21,849 nt of DNA from OLB11 sp044234005 (GTDB lineage Bacteria; Bacteroidota; Bacteroidia; Chitinophagales; Chitinophagaceae): contig JBIIJE010000036.1 in assembly GCA_044234005.1 (NCBI GenBank), positions 1 to 21,849 of the forward strand, given 5' to 3'. Under the pieces are notes generated by a model. That model did not search any database, was not told the DNA's origin, and was given only the letters and a program-made list of their open reading frames with translations. The position numbers and the translations under genes are program-made. Positions 8,262 to 15,388 of this stretch are shown piece after piece; position 1 is the first letter of the stretch; the number at the start of each line of letters is the position of its first letter.

Positions 8262-8705
8262 ATGGGAAAAAAAAGCAACATACTGCTAGCCTTAATACTT
8301 ATAGCTGCTATAGGGGTATTTGTCACTTATAAATTTATATTCAAAGCAAACGATGATCTATCAAATGTGAAACCAAGTTCGAGCTTCAGTTTTGGAACAT
8401 TGATGGATAAGACTGTGAATGATACATCGAGTTTACATGAATTAAATAATAAAGTAGTAGCTGTAACAGGCAATTTACTTAAAATGAGTAAAGACTCCAC
8501 TTCAACCACACTAGAAATCGGTGAAACAAATTCTAACTCAAGTATTATTTGCCAAATAGACCCTAGATACTTGAATGATTTTTCAAATGTTAAAGAAGGT
8601 GATAGTCTAAATATAAAAGGTAAAATTGCCGGTTTTACCATTGATACTGACCTAGGTTTAGGCAATACCATTCAAATGATATTTTGTGTTAAAAATAATC
8701 CATAA
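8262..8705 (+). CDS. Membrane-anchored OB-fold protein, tRNA_anti-like family
   Basis: A 147-residue protein with one N-terminal transmembrane anchor (~6-28, LLALILIAAIGVFVTYKFIF) and a periplasmic domain of about 100 residues. The domain has the five-strand pattern of the tRNA_anti-like OB-fold family: KVVAVTGNLLKM, TTLEIGE, SSIICQID, VKEGDSLNIKGKIAGF and GNTIQMIFC. The family name reflects structural likeness to the OB anticodon-binding fold; a secreted or anchored member is unlikely to bind tRNA, and no function is established that I know of. It lies 3 nt behind the cytochrome-like lipoprotein and 36 nt ahead of the YceI gene, so it is probably translated from the same mRNA. Confidence 0.75.
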   Translation: MGKKSNILLALILIAAIGVFVTYKFIFKANDDLSNVKPSSSFSFGTLMDKTVNDTSSLHELNNKVVAVTGNLLKMSKDSTSTTLEIGETNSNSSIICQIDPRYLNDFSNVKEGDSLNIKGKIAGFTIDTDLGLGNTIQMIFCVKNNP

Positions 8706-8741
8706 AAAATTAATAAATTAAAACTCTTAAAAAATAATATC

Positions 8742-9287
8742 ATGAAAAAAATAATCATCGCAATACTTGCTCTTGCTAGCTTACAAGTAAATGCCCAAAA
8801 ATTTATGACCAAAACAGGAAGTATTAACTTTAGTGCAAGCAGTCCAATTGAAAAAATAGAAGGCAATAATAAATCTGCAGCGTGTTTGTTAGATTCAAAA
8901 ACAGGCAATATCGACTTCGTAGTTCAAATCAAAAGTTTTATTTTCAAGCAACAATTGATGCAAGAACATTTTAACGAAAACTACATGGAAAGTGATAAAT
9001 TTTCAAAAGCAACTTTCAAAGGAAATTTCAATAATTTAACTTCTATCAATTTTACAAAAGATGGTGAATATCCAGCATCAGTTTATGGCAAGCTTACTAT
9101 TCATGGTGTTACTAAAGACATTAAATCGACAGGTACAATAACTATTAAGAATGGCAAACCTACCTTAATCTCCAACTTTTCTATCAAGCTATCAGATTAT
9201 GGTATAGAAATACCAGGAGCCGTTCAAGATAAGATAGCGAAAGAAGCAAAAATAAGTTTAAATTGTTCGTTAGACGCCATGAAGTAA
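8742..9287 (+). CDS. YceI-family periplasmic protein
   Basis: A 181-residue exported protein with signal peptide MKKIIIAILALASLQVNAQ (cleavage around residues 18-19). The mature part follows the YceI lipocalin-like pattern: KTGSINFSASSPIEKIEG, a VQIKSFIFKQ strand, the MQEHFNENYMESDKFSKATF segment near 75-95, YPASVYGKLTIHGVTKDI and a closing SIKLSDYGIEIP strand. YceI proteins bind long isoprenoid lipids in an eight-stranded barrel; some sit beside cytochromes or quinone-linked systems. Here it falls between an OB-fold membrane protein and a DUF5777 barrel, downstream of a cytochrome-like lipoprotein, which fits a periplasmic lipid or quinone carrier role (inference). A weak hairpin lies just after its stop. 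Confidence 0.88.
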   Translation: MKKIIIAILALASLQVNAQKFMTKTGSINFSASSPIEKIEGNNKSAACLLDSKTGNIDFVVQIKSFIFKQQLMQEHFNENYMESDKFSKATFKGNFNNLTSINFTKDGEYPASVYGKLTIHGVTKDIKSTGTITIKNGKPTLISNFSIKLSDYGIEIPGAVQDKIAKEAKISLNCSLDAMK

Positions 9288-9316
9288 TTACCACTCACTT
9301 AAAAAAAGTAATCACC

Positions 9317-9344
9317 GTGCCTATCATTCTGATGGGCATTTGTT
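9317..9344 (+). terminator. Weak terminator or attenuator hairpin between the YceI and DUF5777 genes
   Basis: TGCCTATC (9318-9325) can pair with GATGGGCA (9331-9338) around the loop ATTCT, with one G-U pair, and is followed by TTTGTTT. The imperfect T-tract suggests partial termination or mRNA processing, not a full stop. An imperfect direct repeat, AAGTAATTACC/AAGTAATCACC (9282-9292, 9306-9316), precedes it. Confidence 0.35.
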
Positions 9345-9360
9345 TACAAAACAATCCCAC

Positions 9361-10260
9361 ATGAATAAGATTCTTACAATAGCTTTCGTTTGCTTTTTAG
9401 GGCTGACTTTTACCACGAAAATATTTGCTCAAGATAGTGAGCTAGATAGTTTGCTCAATAATGATAAACCAGCTAAAGAGTATATAAAAAATGCTTTCAA
9501 ATCGTCGCGAGTAATCAATGGCCATTCTATGGAAATGATAGGAAAAGGCGTTTTAGATTTTCGCATTTTGCATCGTTTTGGTAATATTGATGGAGGTTTT
9601 CGTGAGCTATTTGGTTTAGACCAGGCATCCATGCGTATGGGCTTCGATTATGGTATAAGTAAAAATTTTACATTAGGTATAGGACGAAGTACATTCCAAA
9701 AAGAAATTGACGGATTCGCGAAATATAGAATTATACATCAATCCAAAGGTGAAAAATCGATTCCGATTTCGTTAATTTTAACAAGTGGATTTACGTTAAC
9801 TACTGTAAAAATTGAAAATAAGGAACTGAATAAATTAGAAAATAGATTAGGCTACTATCATCAAGCTATCATAGGAAGAAAATTTGACAATTTCACCTTG
9901 CAGCTCTCTCCTACCCTTGTTCATCGCAACTTGGTTCCAAGGAATCAAGATAAAAACAATATGATTGCGGTTGGTATAGGCGCTCGTGTAAAACTGACCA
10001 ATCGTATGGCGCTTATACTCGATACTTACCCGATATTAGCAGGGGCTTCGAAGGATGCAAATAAAATGCCTATTTCGCTTGGAATTGATATCGAAACAGG
10101 TGGACATGTATTCCAATTGCATGTTACGAACACACGTGGCATGAATGAAAAAGCCTTTATCAGTGAAACTAATCAGACTTGGGGAAAAGGTCAAATTCAA
10201 TTTGGGTTTAATTTATCACGTGTATTTACAGTGGTAAAAAACACGGATACCAGCTGGTAG
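9361..10260 (+). CDS. DUF5777 family outer-membrane beta-barrel protein
   Basis: A 299-residue protein if started at the ATG at 9361. The frame also reaches a TTG at 9340, but the ATG yields a standard signal peptide (MNKILTIAFVCFLGLTFTTKIFAQ, cleaved before Gln24 or nearby) and is preferred. The mature part opens with a charged stretch (DSELDSLLNNDKPAKEYIKNAF) and then alternating amphipathic strands typical of a small outer-membrane barrel: SSRVINGHSMEMIGKGVLDF, ILHRFGNIDGGF, FGLDQASMRMGFDYGISKN and repeated strands to a terminal strand ending SRVFTVVKNTDTSW. The N-terminal 'VINGHS...G.LDF.I.HRFG' signature is that of DUF5777. The role is unknown. From memory, such barrels often sit beside YceI and cytochrome-like genes, as here, suggesting an outer-membrane partner of that module. 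Confidence 0.8.
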   Translation: MNKILTIAFVCFLGLTFTTKIFAQDSELDSLLNNDKPAKEYIKNAFKSSRVINGHSMEMIGKGVLDFRILHRFGNIDGGFRELFGLDQASMRMGFDYGISKNFTLGIGRSTFQKEIDGFAKYRIIHQSKGEKSIPISLILTSGFTLTTVKIENKELNKLENRLGYYHQAIIGRKFDNFTLQLSPTLVHRNLVPRNQDKNNMIAVGIGARVKLTNRMALILDTYPILAGASKDANKMPISLGIDIETGGHVFQLHVTNTRGMNEKAFISETNQTWGKGQIQFGFNLSRVFTVVKNTDTSW

Positions 10261-10489
10261 CTTTAAGCCATAGTGTAACTCAAACTTCGCAGTTGCAAAT
10301 GCAAACTTCAAATTTTAAGTTTAGATTATTCTAACATCAATTTGCAAGAATTTTCGAATGTAGTTTTTTTACTAAGCTATTATTATATCGTGTATTTAAC
10401 CTATTAAAACGTCAATACGTCTTGTTTATGACTCAATATGAAATAATTGTTAAGGAATTGTACTATATTGGCTTCGCAAAAATAAATGC
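10261..10489. other. Intergenic region with an A+T-rich near-palindrome
   Basis: This 229-bp spacer holds no ORF that I trust. A 20-nt near-perfect palindrome lies at 10303-10322 (arms AAACTT/AAGTTT, one mismatched pair near the centre), without a T-tract, so it is more likely an operator-like site or chance than a terminator. TATATTGG (10464-10471) is one base off the TAnnTTTG element and could serve the VTC gene. Confidence 0.3.
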
Positions 10490-11263
10490 GTGAAATCGAA
10501 TCATGTTCAATACATAGAAAAAATACTTGATACGTTTGAAAGCGTATCACTCAATCAGTTAGATAGTGTTGAATTACAAAATCGGATTGACACAAAATAT
10601 GTACTTACTTTAGAACAATTAGCAGCCCTATTGGAAGGCATTCGCGAAGAACAATTCGTATTAACGATAGAAGAAAATCGAATTTTCAATTACAAAACCA
10701 TTTATTATGATACGCCTGATTATCAGTTTTATAAGGATCATCACAATGGTTGCGTAAACCGTGTAAAAGTGCGCAGCCGAAAGTACGTTGAGAGTAATTT
10801 ATGCTTCTATGAAATAAAACGAAAACTTTTTGGCACACGAACAGATAAACAAAGGATGAAAATCTCAGAACTATTTGAAAGTATATCACCTGAATCATAT
10901 GATTTGATTCAATATAAAAGACTGAATCAAAAACCAATAGAAAAAAAACTTACTAATTATTTTAAGAGAATAACTTTAACAAACAAAAAATTTACAGAAC
11001 GAATAACCATAGATTTGGAAATACGGTTCGAAAATGAAACTAATTCTATTGAGCTCCCACATATTGTAATCGTTGAAGTAAAGCAAGGCAAGACAGACGT
11101 ATTTAGTAGTACTATACAATGTCTTAAAAAATTGCGCATACACGAAAGTGGCTTTAGCAAATATGTAATTGGGGTGTCATTACTAGAATCTGATATTAAA
11201 AAGAATAACTTCAAGCCTTTACTCCTAAAAATTAACAAACTAAAACAATATGCAAAACATTGA
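10490..11263 (+). CDS. VTC domain protein (polyphosphate polymerase-like, CYTH/triphosphate tunnel fold)
   Basis: A 257-residue cytoplasmic protein with a GTG start; the nearest upstream ATG (10486) is out of frame and soon stops. Charged residues that line the triphosphate tunnel are recognisable: R32-x-D-x-K36 (RIDTKYVL), YYDTPD (72-77), RVKVRSRKY (91-99), FYEIKRK (106-112), the basic KQRMKI (120-125) and the late EVKQGK (196-201). In yeast the VTC4 catalytic domain makes polyphosphate from ATP, and bacterial VTC-domain proteins are annotated accordingly, but the activity of stand-alone bacterial forms is not shown by sequence. It overlaps the DUF4956 membrane gene by 14 nt, so the two are translationally coupled, as in many genomes. 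CotH genes, a third frequent neighbour, lie 5.8 kb upstream. Confidence 0.85.
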   Translation: MKSNHVQYIEKILDTFESVSLNQLDSVELQNRIDTKYVLTLEQLAALLEGIREEQFVLTIEENRIFNYKTIYYDTPDYQFYKDHHNGCVNRVKVRSRKYVESNLCFYEIKRKLFGTRTDKQRMKISELFESISPESYDLIQYKRLNQKPIEKKLTNYFKRITLTNKKFTERITIDLEIRFENETNSIELPHIVIVEVKQGKTDVFSSTIQCLKKLRIHESGFSKYVIGVSLLESDIKKNNFKPLLLKINKLKQYAKH

Positions 11264-11951
11264 GCGAACAGCTAAAGAAATTAAAGACTCATTAAAAGCA
11301 CTTAGCAACAACGATTTCTTTTCCGAAGGTACAAGTGTAGCAACCTCATCATTTGATTATATCGAATTGCTTTCTCGATTTGGAGTTAATATATTAGCGA
11401 TTTTTATACTGATCCGATTGATCTATTATCCAACTCACAAGAATAAAGATTTCCTTTTTACATTTTTCATTTTCAATCTAGTAATTTTCCTCTTATTAAG
11501 CACCACCAAATTAAAACCAGGTTTTGCTTTTGGTTTACTTGCCATTTTTTCTATCATGCGGTATCGAACTGTAACGGTTCCTATTAAAGAAATGGGCTAC
11601 TTTTTTATCTGCTTGGCCTTGGGTATGATAAATGCCTTATCGCTTGTTCAAGAGGGCTATTGGATTATGATTGCTTGTAATGTCGCCATATTAGCACTCA
11701 CAATCATATTAGATAGATTCATCAATTTGACACATGAAAATGTAAAAGAAATCACTTACGAACGAATTGATTTAATCACTCCAGAAAATAGAACAGTTAT
11801 GATGGATGATTTAAAAAAGCGAACAGGATTACCCATTCATCGTTTAGAAGTTAGGAATATTAACTTTTTACGTGACACCGCTAAAGTTGCCATTTTCTAT
11901 CATGCAAAAGACAATGAAAATACATCTGCAATCACTGGCGACGACGACTAA
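11250..11951 (+). CDS. DUF4956 family membrane protein
   Basis: A 233-residue inner-membrane protein with about four to five transmembrane segments (~45-60, 67-85, 92-103, 115-131, 135-152) and a soluble C-terminal domain (~155-233). The family signature is clear: GFAFGLLAIFSIMRYRT then PIKEMGYFFICLALGMINA (91-129). The C-terminal part resembles a small alpha/beta ferredoxin-like fold (YERIDLITPEN, LKKRTGLPIHRLEVRNINFLRDTAKVAIFY). The function is unknown. The start codon lies inside the end of the VTC gene, so the two products are probably made together and may form a membrane complex in which the VTC enzyme couples to a channel-like partner, by analogy with the membrane-embedded eukaryotic VTC complex (inference). 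Confidence 0.85.
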   Translation: MQNIERTAKEIKDSLKALSNNDFFSEGTSVATSSFDYIELLSRFGVNILAIFILIRLIYYPTHKNKDFLFTFFIFNLVIFLLLSTTKLKPGFAFGLLAIFSIMRYRTVTVPIKEMGYFFICLALGMINALSLVQEGYWIMIACNVAILALTIILDRFINLTHENVKEITYERIDLITPENRTVMMDDLKKRTGLPIHRLEVRNINFLRDTAKVAIFYHAKDNENTSAITGDDD

Positions 11952-12012
11952 TTTTCATGGCTCAGTTCCATAAGTTCCGATTGTCTAAATTCTCTTTCAA
12001 GTAATAAATCAT

Positions 12013-12020
12013 TACTTTTG
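12013..12020 (+). promoter_or_regulatory. Candidate promoter -7 element for the heptose kinase gene
   Basis: TACTTTTG matches the Bacteroidota -7 consensus TAnnTTTG exactly, with the predicted transcript start about 20 nt before the ATG at 12046. There is no clean TTTG at the -33 position. Confidence 0.4.
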
Positions 12021-12045
12021 AGTATTTCATTTACATATCCACATA

Positions 12046-13047
12046 ATGATTTCGAGTCAAGAATTAAAAAAATTATTTGCTAAGTTTAATAAACTCAAAG
12101 TATTTGTTGTTGGCGATGCAATGATAGATAAATACTGGTTAGGAGATATTGACAGAATTTCGCCAGAAGCTCCAGTTCCAATCGTAAATATTCATGCTAA
12201 AGAATCTCGACTTGGTGGCGCTGCAAATGTCGCCCTTAACTGTATTGAATTAGGTGCAAGTGTGCATTTATTGACCGTCTTAGGCAATGACACAAATGCA
12301 AAAGATTTATTGAACTTATTAAAAGAAAAGGGCATTGATACAAATTGTTGCCTACAAAGTAAGACAAGAAAAACAACAGCAAAAACACGTGTTATAAGTA
12401 AACATCAGCAAGTGATTCGTATAGATGAAGAAATTACAAGAGCTTTATCTATTCAAGATGAACATCGTTTTATCGACACATGCCTTCGCGCTATTCAAAT
12501 TGAAAAACCTGATGTATTAATATTTGAAGATTATAACAAGGGCGTATTAAAGGAAAATGTAATTGAAAAAATAATTGTGCATTGTAAACATGTTGGTGTT
12601 TGTACGGCTGTTGATCCTAAAAAGGAAAATTTCTTGAATTATATAGGTGTTGATATTTTCAAACCCAACTTGAAAGAAATTAAAGAAGCCATGCATATGA
12701 CTTTTAATAAAATTGACTTACCCTCTTTAAAAAAGGCGCATCAAGCACTCCAACAAAAACTAAATCACCGCGTTACTTTACTAACTCTATCAGAGCACGG
12801 CATATTTACACAAGATGAAAAAAATGCATTCCTCAACCAAGCTCATATTCGAAATATTGCCGATGTGTCAGGAGCAGGTGATACGGTAATCGCAGTTGCA
12901 TCTATGATTTATACAATAACGGGTAACATACAGCTAATGTCAACTATCGCCAATTTGGCTGGAGGTTTAGTTTGTGAAGAAGTTGGGGTTGTGCCAATAG
13001 ATAAAAAGAAACTACTAGCAGAAGCAATATCTGTGTTAACCGAATAA
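12046..13047 (+). CDS. rfaE1: PfkB-family D-glycero-beta-D-manno-heptose-7-phosphate kinase (RfaE1/HldE kinase domain-like)
   Basis: A 333-residue cytoplasmic sugar kinase predicted to phosphorylate heptose-7-phosphate at C1 in the ADP-heptose branch of lipopolysaccharide core synthesis. It matches the kinase half of HldE: VVGDAMIDKYWLGDIDRISPEAPVPI (20-45), the GGAANVALN substrate-binding motif near 57-65, TAKTRVISKHQQVIRID, FEDYNKGVL, VDPKK, FKPNLKE and the PfkB signature DVSGAGDT with catalytic base Asp279. It lacks the C-terminal nucleotidyltransferase domain found in bifunctional HldE (about 477 residues), so adenylylation would need a separate protein not seen here. It begins 94 nt after the DUF4956 gene with its own candidate promoter. 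Other PfkB sugar kinases are possible, but the N-terminal signature favours RfaE1. Confidence 0.85.
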   Translation: MISSQELKKLFAKFNKLKVFVVGDAMIDKYWLGDIDRISPEAPVPIVNIHAKESRLGGAANVALNCIELGASVHLLTVLGNDTNAKDLLNLLKEKGIDTNCCLQSKTRKTTAKTRVISKHQQVIRIDEEITRALSIQDEHRFIDTCLRAIQIEKPDVLIFEDYNKGVLKENVIEKIIVHCKHVGVCTAVDPKKENFLNYIGVDIFKPNLKEIKEAMHMTFNKIDLPSLKKAHQALQQKLNHRVTLLTLSEHGIFTQDEKNAFLNQAHIRNIADVSGAGDTVIAVASMIYTITGNIQLMSTIANLAGGLVCEEVGVVPIDKKKLLAEAISVLTE

Positions 13048-13630
13048 CATGATGGATGAAAATTTTGAACTTAATCTCGTGCCCTAGTTTCAAGTGTAGA
13101 TATCGAAGGAAATTTCTTATACCGATTAGACAAATATAATAGATTAAAATTTCGTTCCTCCATTGAATCTAAACATTTGTATCCATCGGCATTTACCATT
13201 TTCGTCAAGCGAAATGTGTAATATAAAATTAATGTCAAAATGGTATTAATTAAACAATTAAATCTTTGATATATAAATGATTAGGATTAGATCGTCCCTC
13301 TGACGTAGTAATTTTTACAACAGACTGCTTTCCAATATTTTGCAAGTCTGTCTTCAATGTAGAGCAGACTACAATTGAATAGACAAAAATAAAAAATTTG
13401 TATATACTTAATTTCGAAGTCATTCGGAATGCTTCTTTAATCAAAGCGTGGTAGAAAATTTTAGAACATTTCTCTAAGATGCAAGCAATAGCTCGCATTC
13501 GATGTTGAAAAAAATACTTTTTTTTATTTACACGCAAGTAATCATTTAAATTGTTTTTATAATTATATTATATATTTAAACCTAATCAAATATTAGATAA
13601 AACATAAAATAGGGTTCTCAACCAATACCG
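13048..13630. other. Gene-poor interval with a possible broken ORF
   Basis: This 583-bp stretch lies between the heptose kinase and the end of carA. Two reading frames look protein-like, but neither is convincing. On the plus strand MMDENFELNLVP stops at 13086, and a second frame, open from 13075 to a TAA at 13219-13221, continues with SRALVSSVDIEGNFLYRLDK-type sequence without a start codon, as if one gene had suffered a frameshift. On the minus strand a 57-residue frame (13250-13423; MTSKLSIYKFFIFVYSIVV start, hydrophobic) could be a tiny membrane peptide or chance. No tRNA or strong terminator is visible; a 4-bp GGTT/AACC hairpin near 13614-13624 is the only candidate for ending carA transcription. 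Confidence 0.4.
13049..13221 (+). pseudogene. Possible frameshifted small gene
   Basis: An ATG-started frame (13049 region, MMDENFELNL) ends at a TAG at 13084-13086, while the adjacent frame opens at 13075, just before that stop, and runs to a TAA at 13219-13221 with 48 residues of mixed, protein-like composition (VDIEGNFLYRLDKYNRLKF, then SSIESKHLYPSAFTIFVKRN). A single indel near 13075-13086 would join them into a ~58-residue protein. No family is recognised. It directly follows the heptose kinase stop. Chance openness in A+T-rich DNA is the main alternative. Confidence 0.2.
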
Positions 13631-14722
13631 TTAAGGAATGCTTCGTAAAAAATCATCGAACAGATAACGCGAATCATGCGGCCCAGGCGTTGCTTCTGGG
13701 TGATATTGAACTGAAAAAGCGGATGTGCCTTTTACCCGAATACCTTCTAGCGTATCATCATTTAAGTTCACATGTGTGATTTCCAAATTAGAATTGTTCA
13801 GCACTGAGTCTTTGTCCACAGCAAAACCATGATTCTGTGTCGAAATTTCGCTAATCCCTGTTTGCAAATTCATGACTGGATGATTCAAACCTCGATGACC
13901 ATGATGCATTTTATAAGTTTTTGCACCAGAAGCCAATGCCAATAATTGATGCCCTAAACAAATTCCAAATAAAGGTTTACCTGTTTGCAAAATTTCTTGA
14001 ATTGTTTTAATTGCATACGTCAAACTTGCAGGATCACCTGGTCCATTGGAGATAAAATAGGCTTGTGGTCTCCACTGTTCAAAAACTGAAAAAGAAGTTT
14101 GTGCTGGGAACACCTTTAAGTAGGCACCACGCGAGGTCATACAATTCAAGATATTCCGCTTAACCCCAAGATCCAAAACTGCAATTCTTTTTTTGCTATT
14201 TTCATCTCCTAAACAATATGACTCCAGGGTTGTAACCTTAGACGACAGTTCCAAACCTTCCATTGAAGGAACACCAGAAAGTTGTTTTTGAAGCATCGCA
14301 ATGTTCATTTCGGTAGAACTAATAATACAATTCATTGCACCATGCTCACGTATATGCGCCACTAAGGCTCTTGTATCTATACCATGTATGGCTACAATTT
14401 TATTATTGATTAAAAATTGCTCCAAATTTCCATCTGCCATATTTCTAGAATATGAATGTGATAAAGTTTTACAAATCAATCCTGAAATCTTCACTGAATC
14501 ACTTTCTACATCATGATCAAAAGCCCCATAGTTACCAATATGTGCCGCATTCATGACGAGGATCTGACCATAATAAGAAGGATCTGTAAAAACTTCTTGA
14601 TAACCAGTCATACCTGTATTGAAACAAATTTCACCTGTTGCTATACCTAATTCTCCGTATGCCAACCCTTCAAACCAAGTGCCATCTTTTAGTAATAAAA
14701 TGGCTTTATTCTGTGTATTCAT
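13631..14722 (-). CDS. carA: Carbamoyl-phosphate synthase small (glutaminase) subunit
   Basis: A 363-residue cytoplasmic enzyme subunit, the normal length for CarA. It hydrolyses glutamine and passes ammonia to CarB for carbamoyl phosphate synthesis, feeding pyrimidines and arginine. The N-terminal CarA domain is clear (LLLKDGTWFEGLAYGE, CFNTGMTGYQEVFTDPSYYGQ). The C-terminal class I glutamine amidotransferase carries the nucleophile elbow GICLGHQ with Cys255, and His341/Glu343 in QYHPEATPGP complete the catalytic triad, so it should be active. The large subunit gene carB is not adjacent on either side within the window. It lies 54 nt downstream of an SRPBCC-domain gene on the same strand and could be read from the promoter in front of that gene. 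Confidence 0.97.
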   Translation of the reverse strand: MNTQNKAILLLKDGTWFEGLAYGELGIATGEICFNTGMTGYQEVFTDPSYYGQILVMNAAHIGNYGAFDHDVESDSVKISGLICKTLSHSYSRNMADGNLEQFLINNKIVAIHGIDTRALVAHIREHGAMNCIISSTEMNIAMLQKQLSGVPSMEGLELSSKVTTLESYCLGDENSKKRIAVLDLGVKRNILNCMTSRGAYLKVFPAQTSFSVFEQWRPQAYFISNGPGDPASLTYAIKTIQEILQTGKPLFGICLGHQLLALASGAKTYKMHHGHRGLNHPVMNLQTGISEISTQNHGFAVDKDSVLNNSNLEITHVNLNDDTLEGIRVKGTSAFSVQYHPEATPGPHDSRYLFDDFLRSIP

Positions 14723-14776
14723 TTAAAGTGCGAAGTTAATAGCTAAACTTATAAGTATGGTTGTTTGTGCATAAAA

Positions 14777-15157
14777 TTAACTCCCTAATCGATGCATCAA
14801 TTCTTGTATTTGAGCTTGCCAAAGCTGCTCCTGGTCTTTCAATTCTTTGCTATCAGCGAAATCGGTAATTGTTAAAATAGTTTCATTTGTAATTGGACTT
14901 TTTTCAACACGAAATTCAAAATATTCATTCTCATCCATCCAATCCCATTTAAAAACGACATACTCATTCTCTTCGGCAGCAATCATTTCTGCAATTTCAT
15001 CACTCCCCTTCCAATGAAAAACAAACACATTGTCTTTCTGCTTCACAGATTCAGCAAACCATTCGCCAAGTCCAGAAGGGGTAGATAAAAATTCAAAAAG
15101 GATATTAGGCGAACATCTTATAGGAAATTCTAAATTATATTTTATGCGTTTTGCCAT
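14777..15157 (-). CDS. START-like/SRPBCC (AHSA1-type) domain protein
   Basis: A 126-residue cytoplasmic protein that is one SRPBCC fold from end to end: YNLEFPIRCSPNILFEFLSTPSGLGEWFAESV near the start (the 'L..W......' opening of AHSA1/START-like proteins), VFHWKGSDEIAEMIAAEENEYVVFKWDW in the middle strands, FEFRVEKSPITNETILTITDFAD, and a C-terminal helix LWQAQIQELMHRLG that closes the hydrophobic cavity. The family binds small hydrophobic ligands or acts as a co-chaperone; no ligand can be named here. Small START-like proteins of this length are widespread in Bacteroidota as conserved single-domain proteins. It is the likely first gene of a two-gene unit with carA. Confidence 0.85.
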   Translation of the reverse strand: MAKRIKYNLEFPIRCSPNILFEFLSTPSGLGEWFAESVKQKDNVFVFHWKGSDEIAEMIAAEENEYVVFKWDWMDENEYFEFRVEKSPITNETILTITDFADSKELKDQEQLWQAQIQELMHRLGS

Positions 15158-15187
15158 GTTGTAATAATACTATTTTATGTGACTTTA

Positions 15188-15217
15188 CAATAATAAATTT
15201 TATATTGAATTATCAAA
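15188..15217 (-). promoter_or_regulatory. Candidate promoter for the START-like protein/carA unit
   Basis: On the minus strand TTTG (15214-15217) is separated by 18 nt from TATTATTG (15188-15195), one base off TAnnTTTG. The predicted start lies 20-25 nt upstream of the ATG at 15157, in good agreement with the Bacteroidota -33/-7 layout. Confidence 0.45.
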
Positions 15218-15267
15218 ATTTTTAGACGATTATTTTAATAACATTTTCTATTTCAGGGTGTTTTATT

Positions 15268-15299
15268 CTTGTTTCAATCATAAATTAACAATATATTTG
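15268..15299 (+). promoter_or_regulatory. Candidate distal promoter of the sigma factor gene
   Basis: CTTG (15268-15271), a 20-nt spacer and an exact TAnnTTTG element, TATATTTG (15292-15299). The transcript would start near 15306, leaving a leader of about 80 nt. Confidence 0.4.
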
Positions 15300-15322
15300 T
15301 TTACACATAAATTTAATTCAGT

Positions 15323-15356
15323 TTTGTATGTTATTCTTTGACTTTTAATACTATTG
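15323..15356 (+). promoter_or_regulatory. Candidate proximal promoter of the sigma factor gene
   Basis: An exact TTTG (15323-15326), a 22-nt spacer and TACTATTG (15349-15356), one mismatch to TAnnTTTG. The predicted start near 15363 leaves a leader of about 25 nt. Together with the upstream site it suggests tandem promoters. Confidence 0.35.
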
Positions 15357-15388
15357 CTTAACGATTAAAATTTTACAGCCACATGTCA

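Noticed and set aside
8327..8908. Minus-strand ORFs of 114 and 78 codons opposite the OB-fold and YceI genes
   Set aside because: They lie antisense to genes with clear family patterns, contain no recognisable motif and look like reverse-frame shadows.
10303..10322. A+T-rich near-palindrome as a terminator of the DUF5777 gene
   Set aside because: The stem is nearly all A-T pairs and has no T-tract; it is weak as a terminator and may be chance.
13250..13537. Minus-strand ORF of 95 codons
   Set aside because: The full length depends on a TTG start and a basic, unpatterned N-terminus. At most a 57-residue hydrophobic peptide from the ATG at 13423 is plausible, so it is noted only within the interval description.
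14723..14776. Hairpin AAGTT/AACTT between the START-like gene and carA
   Set aside because: A five-pair A+T-rich stem without a T-tract is not enough to call a terminator or attenuator.
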